Part shown: positions 53,085 to 62,254 of the stretch, in pieces
Numbering within the stretch: position 1 is the stretch's first letter
Layout of the letters: every line of letters starts with the position of its first letter
Origin: Acidobacteriaceae bacterium
GTDB taxonomy: Bacteria > Acidobacteriota > Terriglobia > Terriglobales > Acidobacteriaceae
Assembly (NCBI GenBank): GCA_025355505.1
Contig: JANXZM010000077.1
Coordinates: 1 to 64,000, forward strand
Direction: 5' to 3'
DNA: 64,000 bases
Position numbers and translations under genes: made by a program
The notes under the pieces: model-generated
The model's input: only the letters and a program-made list of their open reading frames with translations
The model's database searches: none
Told to the model about the DNA's origin: nothing

Positions 53085-53669
53085 GTGAAATTCGTCGTCG
53101 GGCTACTCTTCGGTCTCCTCGTCGTGCCCTTCGGGGCTTATCTGTATTTCACCGGCGGCAGCGCTCCCGTTGCCACCACCGACTCGGACATGCCCTTCGA
53201 AACATTCTTCGCGAAGAAGGCTTTGCATGCGCGTATCGCCAAAGACATGCCGAAGAATATCCCAATTCAACCGAACGAAGCCAACTACGTGGCCGGTGCC
53301 GAGCTTTACAAGCAGCATTGCGCCGTTTGCCATGGCTTGCCGCTGACGCCGAAGACGGCGATTGCGGTGGGGATGTACCCGAAGCCGCCGCTGCTGTTGG
53401 AGGGCAAAGGCGTGACCGACGACGAGGCGGGCGAAAGCTACTGGAAGATTTTCAACGGCATTCGCCTGACCGGCATGCCCGGCTTCAGCAAGTCGCTTTC
53501 TGAAACTCAGATGTGGCAATTGGCGCTGCTGTTAGCCAACGCCGACAAACTGCCTCCGTCGGCAAAGGTGGCGCTGGTGGCGCCTGCGCCCGCGGCAAGC
53601 ACGCCATCCGCGACGAGCGCACCGGTCTTTCCGAGTTCGGTGCCGAGCCCGGTGCCGCCGCCAAAATAA
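53085..53669 (+). CDS. c-type cytochrome
   Basis: A 194-residue protein starting at a GTG with AAGGATG upstream. An N-terminal membrane anchor (FVVGLLFGLLVVPFGAYLYF) leads one cytochrome c domain with CAVCH (about 87-91) and the axial Met in LTGMPGFSK. A Pro/Ala/Ser tail ends it. It is a periplasmic electron carrier. Its heme attachment would use the ccm genes at 31-34 kb. Confidence 0.9.
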   Translation: MKFVVGLLFGLLVVPFGAYLYFTGGSAPVATTDSDMPFETFFAKKALHARIAKDMPKNIPIQPNEANYVAGAELYKQHCAVCHGLPLTPKTAIAVGMYPKPPLLLEGKGVTDDEAGESYWKIFNGIRLTGMPGFSKSLSETQMWQLALLLANADKLPPSAKVALVAPAPAASTPSATSAPVFPSSVPSPVPPPK

Positions 53670-53759
53670 GCCGGACCCGGAATTCAAGAACTGCGTCGTC
53701 CGGCAAGCGAAGCCAGTGAGCGCTAACTCCCAAGCCCCCTCTCGCGCTATCGTGTAGGC

Positions 53760-54305
53760 ATGGCGTTTGGCCGTCCCAGAAAACTTTACACCGAAGCGGA
53801 GCTTTACGACTACGCCGTAGGTGCGCTGGGGCGCCGCATGCGCTCGGTCGCGGAACTGAAGCGCCTGCTGCGGAACCGCGTGGAAGCCGATACGGAGATC
53901 GGTAAGACGCTGGTGGAACTGATTGTCGTCCGCCTGAAAGACCAGGGCTATTTGAACGACGCCAAGTACGCGGCGGCTTTTTCGTCCTATCGCCGCGACA
54001 ACGAGAAGTTCGGGCGCATCCGCGTCGTCAATGACCTGAAGGCGAAGGGTGTGCACGGCGAGGTCATCGAGAAAGCGGTGTCTTCCGTCTATGACGACGT
54101 GAAGGAAGAAAGTCTGGCTCGCGACTATCTACGCCGCAAGCGCCTGCAGAAACCCAAGGATCAGAAACAGGCGGCGCGCATCTTCCGCCGGCTGATGCGC
54201 GCAGGATTCGGATCGAAAACCATCTTCACCATTCTGAAAAAATGGGATGTGGACGAAGAAACTCTCACCGAACTGGAGAGCGAGACCTCCGAGGCATCCC
54301 ACTGA
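53760..54305 (+). CDS. recX: RecX-family regulatory protein
   Basis: A 181-residue helical protein with three-helix repeats of RecX (YDYAVGALGRRMRSVAELKR, GYLNDAKYAAAFSSYRRDN, RIFRRLMRAGFGSKTIFTIL). RecX modulates RecA filaments. recA is not in the window. Confidence 0.88.
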   Translation: MAFGRPRKLYTEAELYDYAVGALGRRMRSVAELKRLLRNRVEADTEIGKTLVELIVVRLKDQGYLNDAKYAAAFSSYRRDNEKFGRIRVVNDLKAKGVHGEVIEKAVSSVYDDVKEESLARDYLRRKRLQKPKDQKQAARIFRRLMRAGFGSKTIFTILKKWDVDEETLTELESETSEASH

Positions 54306-54402
54306 AATTAGGACTTAATCAAGTTCTACACTGGTTGCGCGCATCCTTCATATCTGATAAAACTCTGCAACTGAAGAACTCTTTAATCCCTTTGGAGGAA
54401 CT

Positions 54403-54822
54403 ATGAAAACGAAGTTCTCTTTAATGATTGCAACCGCGCTACTGGCTCTGACTGCGTTCTCGTATGGTCAAGCCGGAACCGACGTGAAGAACGCGGCCGA
54501 AGATACCGGCAAAGCAACCAAGAAAGCCGCGGTGAAGACGGGCCACGCCACCAAGAAAGCAGCCGTGAAGACTGGCGAGGCCACTGAAAAGGTTGCCGAC
54601 AAAACCGAAGATGCCACGGAGGCAGCCGCGAAGAAGACGGGGCACGCCACCAAAAAAGCAGCCGTGAAGACCGGCGAAGCCACGGAAAAGGCCGCCGACA
54701 AAACCGGCGACGCCACTGCGACCGCTGCCAAGAAAACCGGGCACGGTGTGAAAAAAGGCGCCAAGGCGGTTGGCCACGGCGTGAAGAAGGGCGCCGAGAA
54801 AACCGAAGACGTAGTGAAGTAG
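54403..54822 (+). CDS. Secreted LEA-like repeat protein
   Basis: After a signal peptide (MKTKFSLMIATALLALTAFSYG), about 115 residues of 11-mer repeats follow (KTGHATKKAAV, KTGEATEKVAD, KTGDATATAAK). The pattern is like group 3 LEA and apolipoprotein-type amphipathic helices, which protect against desiccation. GGAGGAA lies just before the ATG. The role is inferred from composition. Confidence 0.8.
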   Translation: MKTKFSLMIATALLALTAFSYGQAGTDVKNAAEDTGKATKKAAVKTGHATKKAAVKTGEATEKVADKTEDATEAAAKKTGHATKKAAVKTGEATEKAADKTGDATATAAKKTGHGVKKGAKAVGHGVKKGAEKTEDVVK

Positions 54823-54994
54823 TAGTTGCATCGGTTCGTGGAGGGACGGGCGTCCTCGCCCGTCCTGTTCGCGCCGCTCGTGAAGCCGCGAGTGGATGCG
54901 TCATTTCTTCCTTCAGACCTGCTGGCTGGCTTTCCGCCGATCCCGCCCACCAAGCGAAGCCGATTATTGTTTATCGTTTAGAATTTAATCAGCC

Positions 54995-57787
54995 ATGCCC
55001 ACAGGCAACGAAATCCGCCGCAAGTTCCTGGACTTCTTCATTCAAAAAGGACACCGCGAGGTGCACTCCTCGTCGCTCGTCCCGGCAAACGACCCGACGC
55101 TGCTCTTTACCAACGCCGGCATGAACCAGTTCAAGGACGTCTTCCTCGGCCTCGAAAAGCGCGACTACGCGCGGGCGACGACGTCGCAGAAATGCGTGCG
55201 CGCGGGCGGCAAGCACAACGATCTGGAAAACGTAGGCTTCACCAATCGCCACCACACGTTTTTTGAGATGCTGGGGAATTTTTCGTTTGGCGACTACTTC
55301 AAGAAAGATGCCATCGCCTACGCGTGGGAGCTGATTACTTCGGCGGAGTGGTTTGGGATTGATAAGAAGAAACTTTACGTCACGATCTTTGAAGGTGTCG
55401 GTCCCGAAGGCGGGTTGATCCCTCTCGATGGCGAAGCACGGGAAGCGTGGATCAGCGTTGGCGTACCGCAAGAGCGCATCTTCCCGATGGGGATGAAAGA
55501 TAATTTCTGGCAGATGGGCGACACCGGGCCATGCGGGCCGTGCAGCGAGATTCACTACGACATGGGCGTTGTGGCGAGCGATCATGGGCATACGGACTGC
55601 ACTTTCGGCTGCGATTGCGGACGCTATGTTGAACTCTGGAATCTGGTGTTCATGCAATTCGACCGTGATGCCAGCGGCAAGCTGAATCCATTGCCCAAAC
55701 CGTCGATTGATACAGGCGCAGGACTTGAGCGGCTGGCGTCCGTGCTGCAAGGGGTGATCTCGAATTACGAAACGGATTTATTCGCGCCGCTGATCGCAGC
55801 TGCCAGGGGCTTTGGCAACCTCACGGAAAAGGGAGTACAGTCTTTCAACAAACAGCCATCGCTGCGGATCATCGCGGATCATTCCCGCGCCGCCACTTTT
55901 CTGATTAGCGACGGGGTAATGCCCGCTAACGAAGGTAGAGGTTATGTCCTGCGCAAAATTATTCGCCGTGCGGCTCGACATGCACGCCAATTAGGAACTG
56001 GTGATCCTAACTTTTTGCACAAAATGGTCTACGTCATTCGTGATCACATGAAGGAGGCCTACCCTGAAATCGAGTCGCAAGCCGACCGTGTATCTGCTGT
56101 TGTTTTGGCGGAAGAAAGGAGATTCTCCCATATCCTGACCCGCGGCCTTGACGAACTGGATAAGTACATCGATCAGGAAAGATTTTCGATTCAGAAGAAC
56201 GAGGATCCAGCGGGAATCAAGAATTTCAAGCTGGTTATTCCGGGCGACGTCGCCTTCAAGTTCTACGACACCTTTGGATTGCCCCTGGACTTTGTGCAAG
56301 ACGCGGCCAGAGACTCTCTGGTCGAGGTCGATGTAGATGGTTTTCATCGCGCCATGGCCGAGCAGCGCGAGCGTGCTCGCGCCTCCTGGAAAGGCGGTGC
56401 AAGGCAAACTGCAGATCCCGAATATCAGAAACTCCCAGTTTCAAGGTTCGAGGGCTATCAGCAGACGCGTTCTTCAAACTGTCTGGTGCTAGGAATTTTC
56501 AAGCCGAACTCTCCTGTGACTTGCGAACTGCAACCGGGCGAGGAGGGGGAAGTTATTCTCGACCACACACCCTTTTACGCCGAATCTGGCGGGCAGGTTG
56601 GCGATCGCGGATGGCTCTACTCCGACGATCACAATACGGTTGTTGCCGAAGTTACGGGATGCTACTACCCGGTGCAGGGCGTTCGCGCGCATCAGGTCAG
56701 AGCCAAGCAGGCAATTCGCGTTGGGCAGAAAGTGGATGCCGTTGTCGACGCCGCGATTCGCGAGGCCACCATGCGCAATCACACGGCTACGCATCTACTG
56801 CAGGCTGGGCTGCGCGAGGTTTTGGGTAAGCATGTGAAGCAGGCGGGATCGCTGGTCGATCCCAATCATCTGCGCTTTGATTTCTCGCACTTCACCGGAG
56901 TTGCCGAAGAAGAGCTGCAAGACATCGAAGACATCATCAACAAAGAAGTCCTGCGCAACGAGCGGGTCGAGATCATTGAGAACGTTCCGATTGATGTCGC
57001 GGTCAACGAATATCACGCGATGGCGCTGTTTGGCGAGAAATACGGCGACAAGGTGCGGGTCATCAAGATCGGCGATTTTTCGACGGAACTGTGCGGCGGC
57101 ACGCACACTGGCGCTACGGGCGAGATTGGGCTGATCAAGATTTTGAAAGAGGGAAGCGTTTCATCGGGCGTGCGGCGCATCGAGGCCGTGACCGGCGAAG
57201 GCTCGCTGCGCCACTTCCGCAAAGATTACGAACTGGAAGGCGTGGTGGCAAGCTTTGTTGGGCCCACCCTTTCGCAAAAAACGCGAAAGGATGGGGCACC
57301 CTCGACGGGAGAAGATCCGGCGTCTCCCGCCGAGGCGCTGCGCGCGGAACTGGAAAAGCGCGATTCGGAAATCAAGCGGCTCACACGCGAACTTGACCAG
57401 GCGCGGATGAAGTCGGCTTCGTCTTCGGCTGCTTCGGCGGCCGACAAAGTAAAAGAAGTTCGCGGCGTCAAAGTCCTCGCGCATCGCGTGGATAATCTCG
57501 AACGCGCGCAGTTGCGGACGCTGGTCGATCAGCTGCGCGACAAACTTGGCTCGGGCGTGGTGGTGGTCGGATCGGTTGCGGATGGAAACGTTTCGCTGAT
57601 TGCGGGCGTCACCAAGGATTTGACCAGCCGCATCCAGGCGGGCAAAGTGGTGGGTGCGGTGGCCGAGAAAGTTGGGGGCAAAGGCGGCGGGCGTCCGGAT
57701 TTGGCCGAAGCGGGCGGTAAGGATGCAGCGGCGCTGGACTCGGCGCTGGCCGCAGTGTACAAGATCGTGGAGTCGCTGTTAGGGTAA
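54995..57787 (+). CDS. alaS: Alanyl-tRNA synthetase, C-terminal region with in-frame repeat
   Basis: A 930-residue class II synthetase. The catalytic domain has [20 protein letters not shown] and other class II motifs. The editing domain contains [16 protein letters not shown] and [13 protein letters not shown]. The DHHA1 tail includes [16 protein letters not shown]. At about residues 756-769 a dispersed palindrome encodes [13 protein letters not shown] without loss of frame, in the linker to the coiled coil. The rest is normal. Confidence 0.97.
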   Translation: MPTGNEIRRKFLDFFIQKGHREVHSSSLVPANDPTLLFTNAGMNQFKDVFLGLEKRDYARATTSQKCVRAGGKHNDLENVGFTNRHHTFFEMLGNFSFGDYFKKDAIAYAWELITSAEWFGIDKKKLYVTIFEGVGPEGGLIPLDGEAREAWISVGVPQERIFPMGMKDNFWQMGDTGPCGPCSEIHYDMGVVASDHGHTDCTFGCDCGRYVELWNLVFMQFDRDASGKLNPLPKPSIDTGAGLERLASVLQGVISNYETDLFAPLIAAARGFGNLTEKGVQSFNKQPSLRIIADHSRAATFLISDGVMPANEGRGYVLRKIIRRAARHARQLGTGDPNFLHKMVYVIRDHMKEAYPEIESQADRVSAVVLAEERRFSHILTRGLDELDKYIDQERFSIQKNEDPAGIKNFKLVIPGDVAFKFYDTFGLPLDFVQDAARDSLVEVDVDGFHRAMAEQRERARASWKGGARQTADPEYQKLPVSRFEGYQQTRSSNCLVLGIFKPNSPVTCELQPGEEGEVILDHTPFYAESGGQVGDRGWLYSDDHNTVVAEVTGCYYPVQGVRAHQVRAKQAIRVGQKVDAVVDAAIREATMRNHTATHLLQAGLREVLGKHVKQAGSLVDPNHLRFDFSHFTGVAEEELQDIEDIINKEVLRNERVEIIENVPIDVAVNEYHAMALFGEKYGDKVRVIKIGDFSTELCGGTHTGATGEIGLIKILKEGSVSSGVRRIEAVTGEGSLRHFRKDYELEGVVASFVGPTLSQKTRKDGAPSTGEDPASPAEALRAELEKRDSEIKRLTRELDQARMKSASSSAASAADKVKEVRGVKVLAHRVDNLERAQLRTLVDQLRDKLGSGVVVVGSVADGNVSLIAGVTKDLTSRIQAGKVVGAVAEKVGGKGGGRPDLAEAGGKDAAALDSALAAVYKIVESLLG
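57262..57300. repeat. Dispersed palindrome inside alaS
   Basis: GCCCACCCTTTCGC then AAAAAA then CGCGAAAGGATGGGGCACC. It matches the intergenic palindrome at 16832-16876 in its ends and loop, and in inverted form the one at 63093-63142. It keeps the alaS reading frame. Confidence 0.8.
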
Positions 57788-57887
57788 CCCTGTGAGGTGG
57801 GCGTTTCTGCCCGCCTGCCGAGTTTTGCGCGGTCCCCGGACGAGGGCGTCCGGGGGTACGTGTTCAGGGTACGCTTCAAGTGCGCTT

Positions 57888-58250
57888 ATGGATGAACCCA
57901 TACGATTCATCGAGCACAAGGGCAAGCAGATTTTGCTGCTGGACCTTTCGCACGCCAATGCACACGAGATGCTGCTTCTGATCGAGGAGGTGCGGGTCAC
58001 GGTGGCGCAGCACACTCGCTAGTCTTTGGTCACCCTGGCCGACTTCACCGGCTCCACAGTGGATCACACAGTTGCCACCAAGATTAAAGAAGTGCTGACG
58101 CTCGACCGGCCGTTTGTGAAGAAAACGGCTTGGGTTGGCAGTGAAAGTATCCCGCACGCCTTGATGGAAAGCTTCCACACTTTTTCCCAGCGCGAGATTG
58201 TGACGTTCAAGACGCGGGAAGAGGCGCTGGACTGGCTGGTGGGAGAGTAG
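57888..58250 (+). pseudogene. Small protein gene split by an in-frame amber codon
   Basis: The first half starts MDEPIRFIEHKGKQILLLDL and runs to HTR. A TAG (58020-58022) follows, and the same frame continues as SLVTLADFTGSTVDHTVATK to a TAG at 58248-58250. Both halves read as one STAS-like or SpoIIAA-like protein of about 120 residues. It is either a recent pseudogene or, less likely, readthrough. Confidence 0.6.
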
Positions 58251-58307
58251 TCCCCGGTTTCCGGTTCTCAGTGAACCAAATCTATATACATAGCTATCTC
58301 AAATGGC

Positions 58308-58320
58308 TATAATGGAAACA
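58308..58320 (+). promoter_or_regulatory. -10 box of the Phd/VapC module
   Basis: TATAAT (58308-58313) lies six bases before the ATG of the antitoxin gene, which would place the transcription start at or near the ATG. Upstream, ATAGCTAT and GGCTATAA repeat the GCTAT string and may be binding sites for the antitoxin. Confidence 0.4.
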
Positions 58321-58565
58321 TGCAAGTCAGCGTAGCCGATGCCAAGAACAAGCTGCCGGAATTGATTAAGGCGGTCGAGGATGGACAGCCGGTGACCATC
58401 TGCCGCCGGGGTGTGCCCGTGGTGGACATTGTGCGCACGGAAAAGCCGACTCGTAAGAAGCGGGCGCTGGGGACACTGAAGGGAAAAATCCAGGTGCTCG
58501 ATCCGGACTGGTGGAAGCCGACGACCGGGGATGAGGTGGAAGATTTCCTGGCAGGACGCGGGTAA
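58320..58565 (+). CDS. Phd/YefM-type antitoxin
   Basis: An 81-residue antitoxin with the Phd start MQVSVADAKNKLPELIKAVE and the GQPVTICRRGVPVVDIVRTEKP strand, which together form the dimeric DNA-binding fold. The C-terminus (WWKPTTGDEVEDFLAGRG) should bind the toxin. It is followed after one base by a PIN-domain toxin gene. Confidence 0.9.
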   Translation: MQVSVADAKNKLPELIKAVEDGQPVTICRRGVPVVDIVRTEKPTRKKRALGTLKGKIQVLDPDWWKPTTGDEVEDFLAGRG

Positions 58566-58566
58566 G

Positions 58567-58947
58567 GTGCGCCTGCTTCTCGACACCGCAATTCTGATTT
58601 ATGCGGTCGAGGCCCCGGAGCGGCTCAGCAAACGCGCGGCCGCCGCTTTGGAGAACCGGGAAAACGTCCTCGAGTTAAGCGTAATTTCCATAACAGAAAT
58701 CGCAATCAAAACATCTTTGGGTAAGCTGAGGGTCACAACCGCAATGGCGCGTCAGGCGGTTCAGGACCTGGATATTCGGATATTGCCGTACACCGGCGAG
58801 CATGCCTTGCGATTATTCGAACTGCCACTTCATCACGGCGATCCCTTTGATCGCCAGATCATCGCTCAGGCATTGTCCGAGAAGATTCCAGTGGTGACGC
58901 CTGACGAGAAATTCAGGTTGTATAGCGGAGTCAAAATCATCTGGTGA
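58567..58947 (+). CDS. vapC: VapC-type PIN-domain toxin
   Basis: About 126 residues from a GTG at 58567. PIN-domain acidic residues are in LLLDTAILIYAVEAP (Asp), SVISITEIAIKTSLG (Glu) and HHGDPFDRQIIAQA (two Asp). It is an RNase that cleaves tRNA or rRNA in known members. An ATG further upstream (58531) overlaps the antitoxin and would add non-PIN residues. Confidence 0.92.
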   Translation: MRLLLDTAILIYAVEAPERLSKRAAAALENRENVLELSVISITEIAIKTSLGKLRVTTAMARQAVQDLDIRILPYTGEHALRLFELPLHHGDPFDRQIIAQALSEKIPVVTPDEKFRLYSGVKIIW

Positions 58948-59046
58948 TGGGCTTTGACAGTTCTCACTTCTTGGCGATTCGATTTAATGTGGTTTAGGTT
59001 GCCGGGTGTTTCTGAGAACTGAGAGCCGGGAACCAAGACCTTTCCT

Positions 59047-60162
59047 TCAGCTTCTCCACTTAAGCGTCACCGGCCCGCTCATCGGATGCCGGAAATCGCC
59101 GCCGTTCTTCTTCATTTCCAGCATGGCGTTCTTCAAACCGAAATACCACTTGGCGGGGCGGTCGGCGTCGTCGATCAGCATTAGGTGCGGGTTATGTTTC
59201 AGGCCCTCGGATTGGAGTTCCATGGTGCGGCGATCCTGCTCCACGAATTTTGCGAAGACGAATTTCAGCAGCTCGGGGCCGAAGGGGATCCAGCGGAACA
59301 GGTTCCAGGCGGCCACTACGTCGATGCGGCACTGGTTGCGCGTGATGGGAGTGACGGTGGTCAGGCTTGAAAACCAGTATTTGCCGGCGCGAATGATTTC
59401 CGAGCGCAGGTTGGGCAGGACGAAATCGATGGTCGTGGTGATCGAATCGGCGTCGGCGTAAAGGCGCAGAAGCTTGTAGGGAGCGCTGTTGGAGCTGGGC
59501 GTGTGCGCGCTCATGCGAAACCCGCAGGGGATGGGTTCGAAGTTCTTGTGCTTCTCGTGAATCGACTTTTGCGTGCGCCACCACCATGCCTGGTGGACGA
59601 AGGGGCCGTGCGCGGGATCCATCAGGCCGATGATGCCGTGGTCGACGGAGCAGGGCAGATCGGCGGTGAGATAGGCGAGTTTGTAATGCTCGCTGAATTT
59701 TGGAATCTCGGGGACGGGAGTGGGCGCGGGCGCGGGCTTCGAGAATCCGGCGCCGGCGGGACCGGGATCGGGAATGAAGACCCAGATGAAATCGTCGCGC
59801 TCTTCGCAGGGATAGCTGCCGGCGTAGATGCGGTCGATTCTCAACGTTTGATCGGGGACAAGCGACGGGATCAACTTGCACTGGCCGGAGTGGGCGTCAA
59901 ATTTCCAGCCGTGGTAGGAGCATTCGATTTGTCCGCCGTCGAAGTGTCCGCAGGAAAGCGGCATGCCGCGATGAGGGCAGGCGTCGCGCAGGGCAAAGGC
60001 TTGGCCTTGGCGGTCGCGTCCGATGACTAGCGGCTGTTCCAGCAGCGTGGTTTTGGCTAGTTGTCCGCGACGGAGTTGATTTGCCGGGAGCGCACGGTAC
60101 CAGAAGCCGAAGAGCATGAGCGCATCGGGCGTCTGGGACTGGAGTTGGAAGTCGTCAGGCAT
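59047..60162 (-). CDS. Rieske-type aromatic-ring oxygenase, alpha subunit-like
   Basis: About 371 residues from the ATG at 60162 (MPDDFQLQSQTPDALM). The Rieske 2Fe-2S cluster is bound by CPHRG and CSYHGWKFD in the N-terminal third. The catalytic domain holds a DHGIIGLMDPAHGPFVH motif with His ligands for mononuclear iron. It would hydroxylate or demethylate an unknown substrate. No reductase gene is adjacent. Confidence 0.88.
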   Translation of the reverse strand: MPDDFQLQSQTPDALMLFGFWYRALPANQLRRGQLAKTTLLEQPLVIGRDRQGQAFALRDACPHRGMPLSCGHFDGGQIECSYHGWKFDAHSGQCKLIPSLVPDQTLRIDRIYAGSYPCEERDDFIWVFIPDPGPAGAGFSKPAPAPTPVPEIPKFSEHYKLAYLTADLPCSVDHGIIGLMDPAHGPFVHQAWWWRTQKSIHEKHKNFEPIPCGFRMSAHTPSSNSAPYKLLRLYADADSITTTIDFVLPNLRSEIIRAGKYWFSSLTTVTPITRNQCRIDVVAAWNLFRWIPFGPELLKFVFAKFVEQDRRTMELQSEGLKHNPHLMLIDDADRPAKWYFGLKNAMLEMKKNGGDFRHPMSGPVTLKWRS

Positions 60163-60315
60163 TGGAGAGGTGAGGATACCGCAGCGGCTGCAAAATCTGA
60201 AACCTTGAACCGGTGAGACGCGGAGAACGCCGCGAAAAGCTAAACCTTGAACCACGGGGGACACCGGGGAGCACAGGGGAAATCAAGATCTTGAAACTTT
60301 AAGAACTTCAAGAAA

Positions 60316-62034
60316 CTATGCCCGCTGCCCGGGGCGTAGCCGCGCTCTTAACTGGATGTAGGTTTCGCGGGCCACGCCGGGCAGTTCGATGTGGGTGAGG
60401 AAAAGCTTGCGCAAAGCGGCGGTGGTGAGGCGGCCTTCCAGGTAGGCGTCGTAGAGATCGTTGCCGGCGAGATATCCGAGTTGCTCGGCGGCGTATTCGT
60501 ACTTGCGGCCGGTGAAGGCTGGAGCTTGCGCGAAGGATTCGGACGGCTGGCGCTGAGAGCGCTGGTTGCCGCGAAAATCGTGTTCGCGGTGCTGGGTCAG
60601 ATAGTCGAGAGCTTCGACGGCGTCGGCGAAAGGAAGCGATGTCTGCTGTTCGAGGTCTTCACGCGTCACGTCGAACAAGTCCGCTATATCGGCATCGCGG
60701 AGAGCGGGGCGCGCGGGGTGTAAGATGCGCGATCCGAAAAAGGCGAGTGCGTGCTCGAAGACGGTCATGTAAAACGCGTCGTTTTTGTCCAGCGACTGAG
60801 CGACTGGCGCGGTGTGCTGTGCTAAAGCCTTGCCGTTCGAAAGATTCGGCAGTCCGCGACAAGCCTGATGAAGAAAGCGCGTGGCGTCCTCGGCGGAGGA
60901 GGTCATGCGGAACTGGCGCACGTACACGGCATTGATCGGGGTGAGGTAAACGCTGCCGCGCTCGCGGACCTGGCGAAGCAACGATCGCCGGTGTTCGGCA
61001 GTGAATCCTTTGCGGGATAACAGGCGGCGCAGGAGCGCGTCAGAGCTGCGCGAATAGACTTCGGGCATGAGGTCGACCAAAAGCATGGGCTGCGTCGTGT
61101 TGTGCGGGGAGTACTGGTTGATGCCGAGAAAACGCACCATGCCGTCGATCAGGTTGTAGAGGGTGGGGCCGAGGTCGGGTGCGCCGTGGTCATTATCACT
61201 ATCACTATCACTGCGTCCCCAGCGGTCGAGGCAAAGGCGGTAGTGTGCGCATTTTTCGAGCGGCGTGGCGTTGAAGACGCAGAGAACATTTTCGCGGACT
61301 TCGACGGCTTCGACCTGATCGTGGGCTTCTCCGGCGGCGCGCCAGTAGAGGGCGTCGACGTTTTGCAGAACGGTAAGCATGGGTTCCGCGGGGAGCCGCT
61401 GCTGGAGCAGAGCCGGCAAATGCTGGGGCGCGAGATGCGACTCGCCGAACAGAACAAGGACCAGCGCGTCGGAATGGCGGCGGCGGATTTCGGCAATCTT
61501 GCCGGCGGCGTGGCGGTCGCGGGCCCCGATTTTGCGCAGATCTTCGCGAGGCATGCAATCCAGGCCGTAGATGGAAGCGCCGTGGTCGCGGGCGGCGGAG
61601 AGTAGTTCGTAAAATGGGAGCCAGTCGTATCCCCAGTCGAGTTCAAACCGTATGCGCTGGCGCAGTTCGTCTTCGTCAATCTCGCCGCGGAACCATTCGT
61701 CGAGAATGTGCTGGTCGCGAGAAAAAATAGTTTCCACTCCCAGCACGACGGGGCGTTGGTGGAGTTGGGGATCGCGGAGGAGCGATGCCAAGTAGCGCTG
61801 CGAGTTGGGCAGGGCGTGGTAGTCGCCGACGAAAACGATTCCAGCTTTTGCGATTTGGCGGCGGACGTCGCTTGCGGCGAGAACTTTTTCGTAGGAGCGG
61901 AAGGCCTCGCGAAAGTCGCGAAGATATTTGCGTCCGGCGACGGGATCGATGGCGCGAATCTCACGCTCGACGCCGGCGATGGCGTGGAGTTGGGCGGCAC
62001 TGCGCCGCGATCGTAAGATGCCGGTGGTTGCCAT
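60316..62034 (-). CDS. ChaN-like heme-binding-domain protein
   Basis: About 572 residues from an ATG at 62034 (MATTGILRSRRSAAQ). The N-terminal half carries the ChaN-type fold, with GIVFVGDYHALPNSQRYL and LVLFGESHLAPQHL as heme/iron-binding features, but without the lipobox of Campylobacter ChaN. The C-terminal half is helical and of unknown role. A tandem TATCAC run encodes an SDSDSDND stretch at about residue 280. Confidence 0.75.
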   Translation of the reverse strand: MATTGILRSRRSAAQLHAIAGVEREIRAIDPVAGRKYLRDFREAFRSYEKVLAASDVRRQIAKAGIVFVGDYHALPNSQRYLASLLRDPQLHQRPVVLGVETIFSRDQHILDEWFRGEIDEDELRQRIRFELDWGYDWLPFYELLSAARDHGASIYGLDCMPREDLRKIGARDRHAAGKIAEIRRRHSDALVLVLFGESHLAPQHLPALLQQRLPAEPMLTVLQNVDALYWRAAGEAHDQVEAVEVRENVLCVFNATPLEKCAHYRLCLDRWGRSDSDSDNDHGAPDLGPTLYNLIDGMVRFLGINQYSPHNTTQPMLLVDLMPEVYSRSSDALLRRLLSRKGFTAEHRRSLLRQVRERGSVYLTPINAVYVRQFRMTSSAEDATRFLHQACRGLPNLSNGKALAQHTAPVAQSLDKNDAFYMTVFEHALAFFGSRILHPARPALRDADIADLFDVTREDLEQQTSLPFADAVEALDYLTQHREHDFRGNQRSQRQPSESFAQAPAFTGRKYEYAAEQLGYLAGNDLYDAYLEGRLTTAALRKLFLTHIELPGVARETYIQLRARLRPGQRA

Positions 62035-62254
62035 CGAATTATTTCCGCGCCCAGCAAAACCCTGAACCACCAGGGACACGAAGTATCACGAAGGCTTTTG
62101 GCCTCAGGCGGTTCCTTCGTGTACCTTGGAGGCCTTGGTGGTTAACGGCTGCGCACGACCCGCTACTTGCTGCCGCCTTGACTTGCTTTTCGCGCGTCCC
62201 TATCCTCAGTTTTTCGAGGCTGCGAAATAATTTACGCCTCGTGGAGCGCCAACT

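Noticed and set aside
57797-57862. Terminator after alaS
   Set aside because: Hairpins are present but no T-run follows, and similar hairpins occur throughout the window. Listed as dispersed repeats instead.
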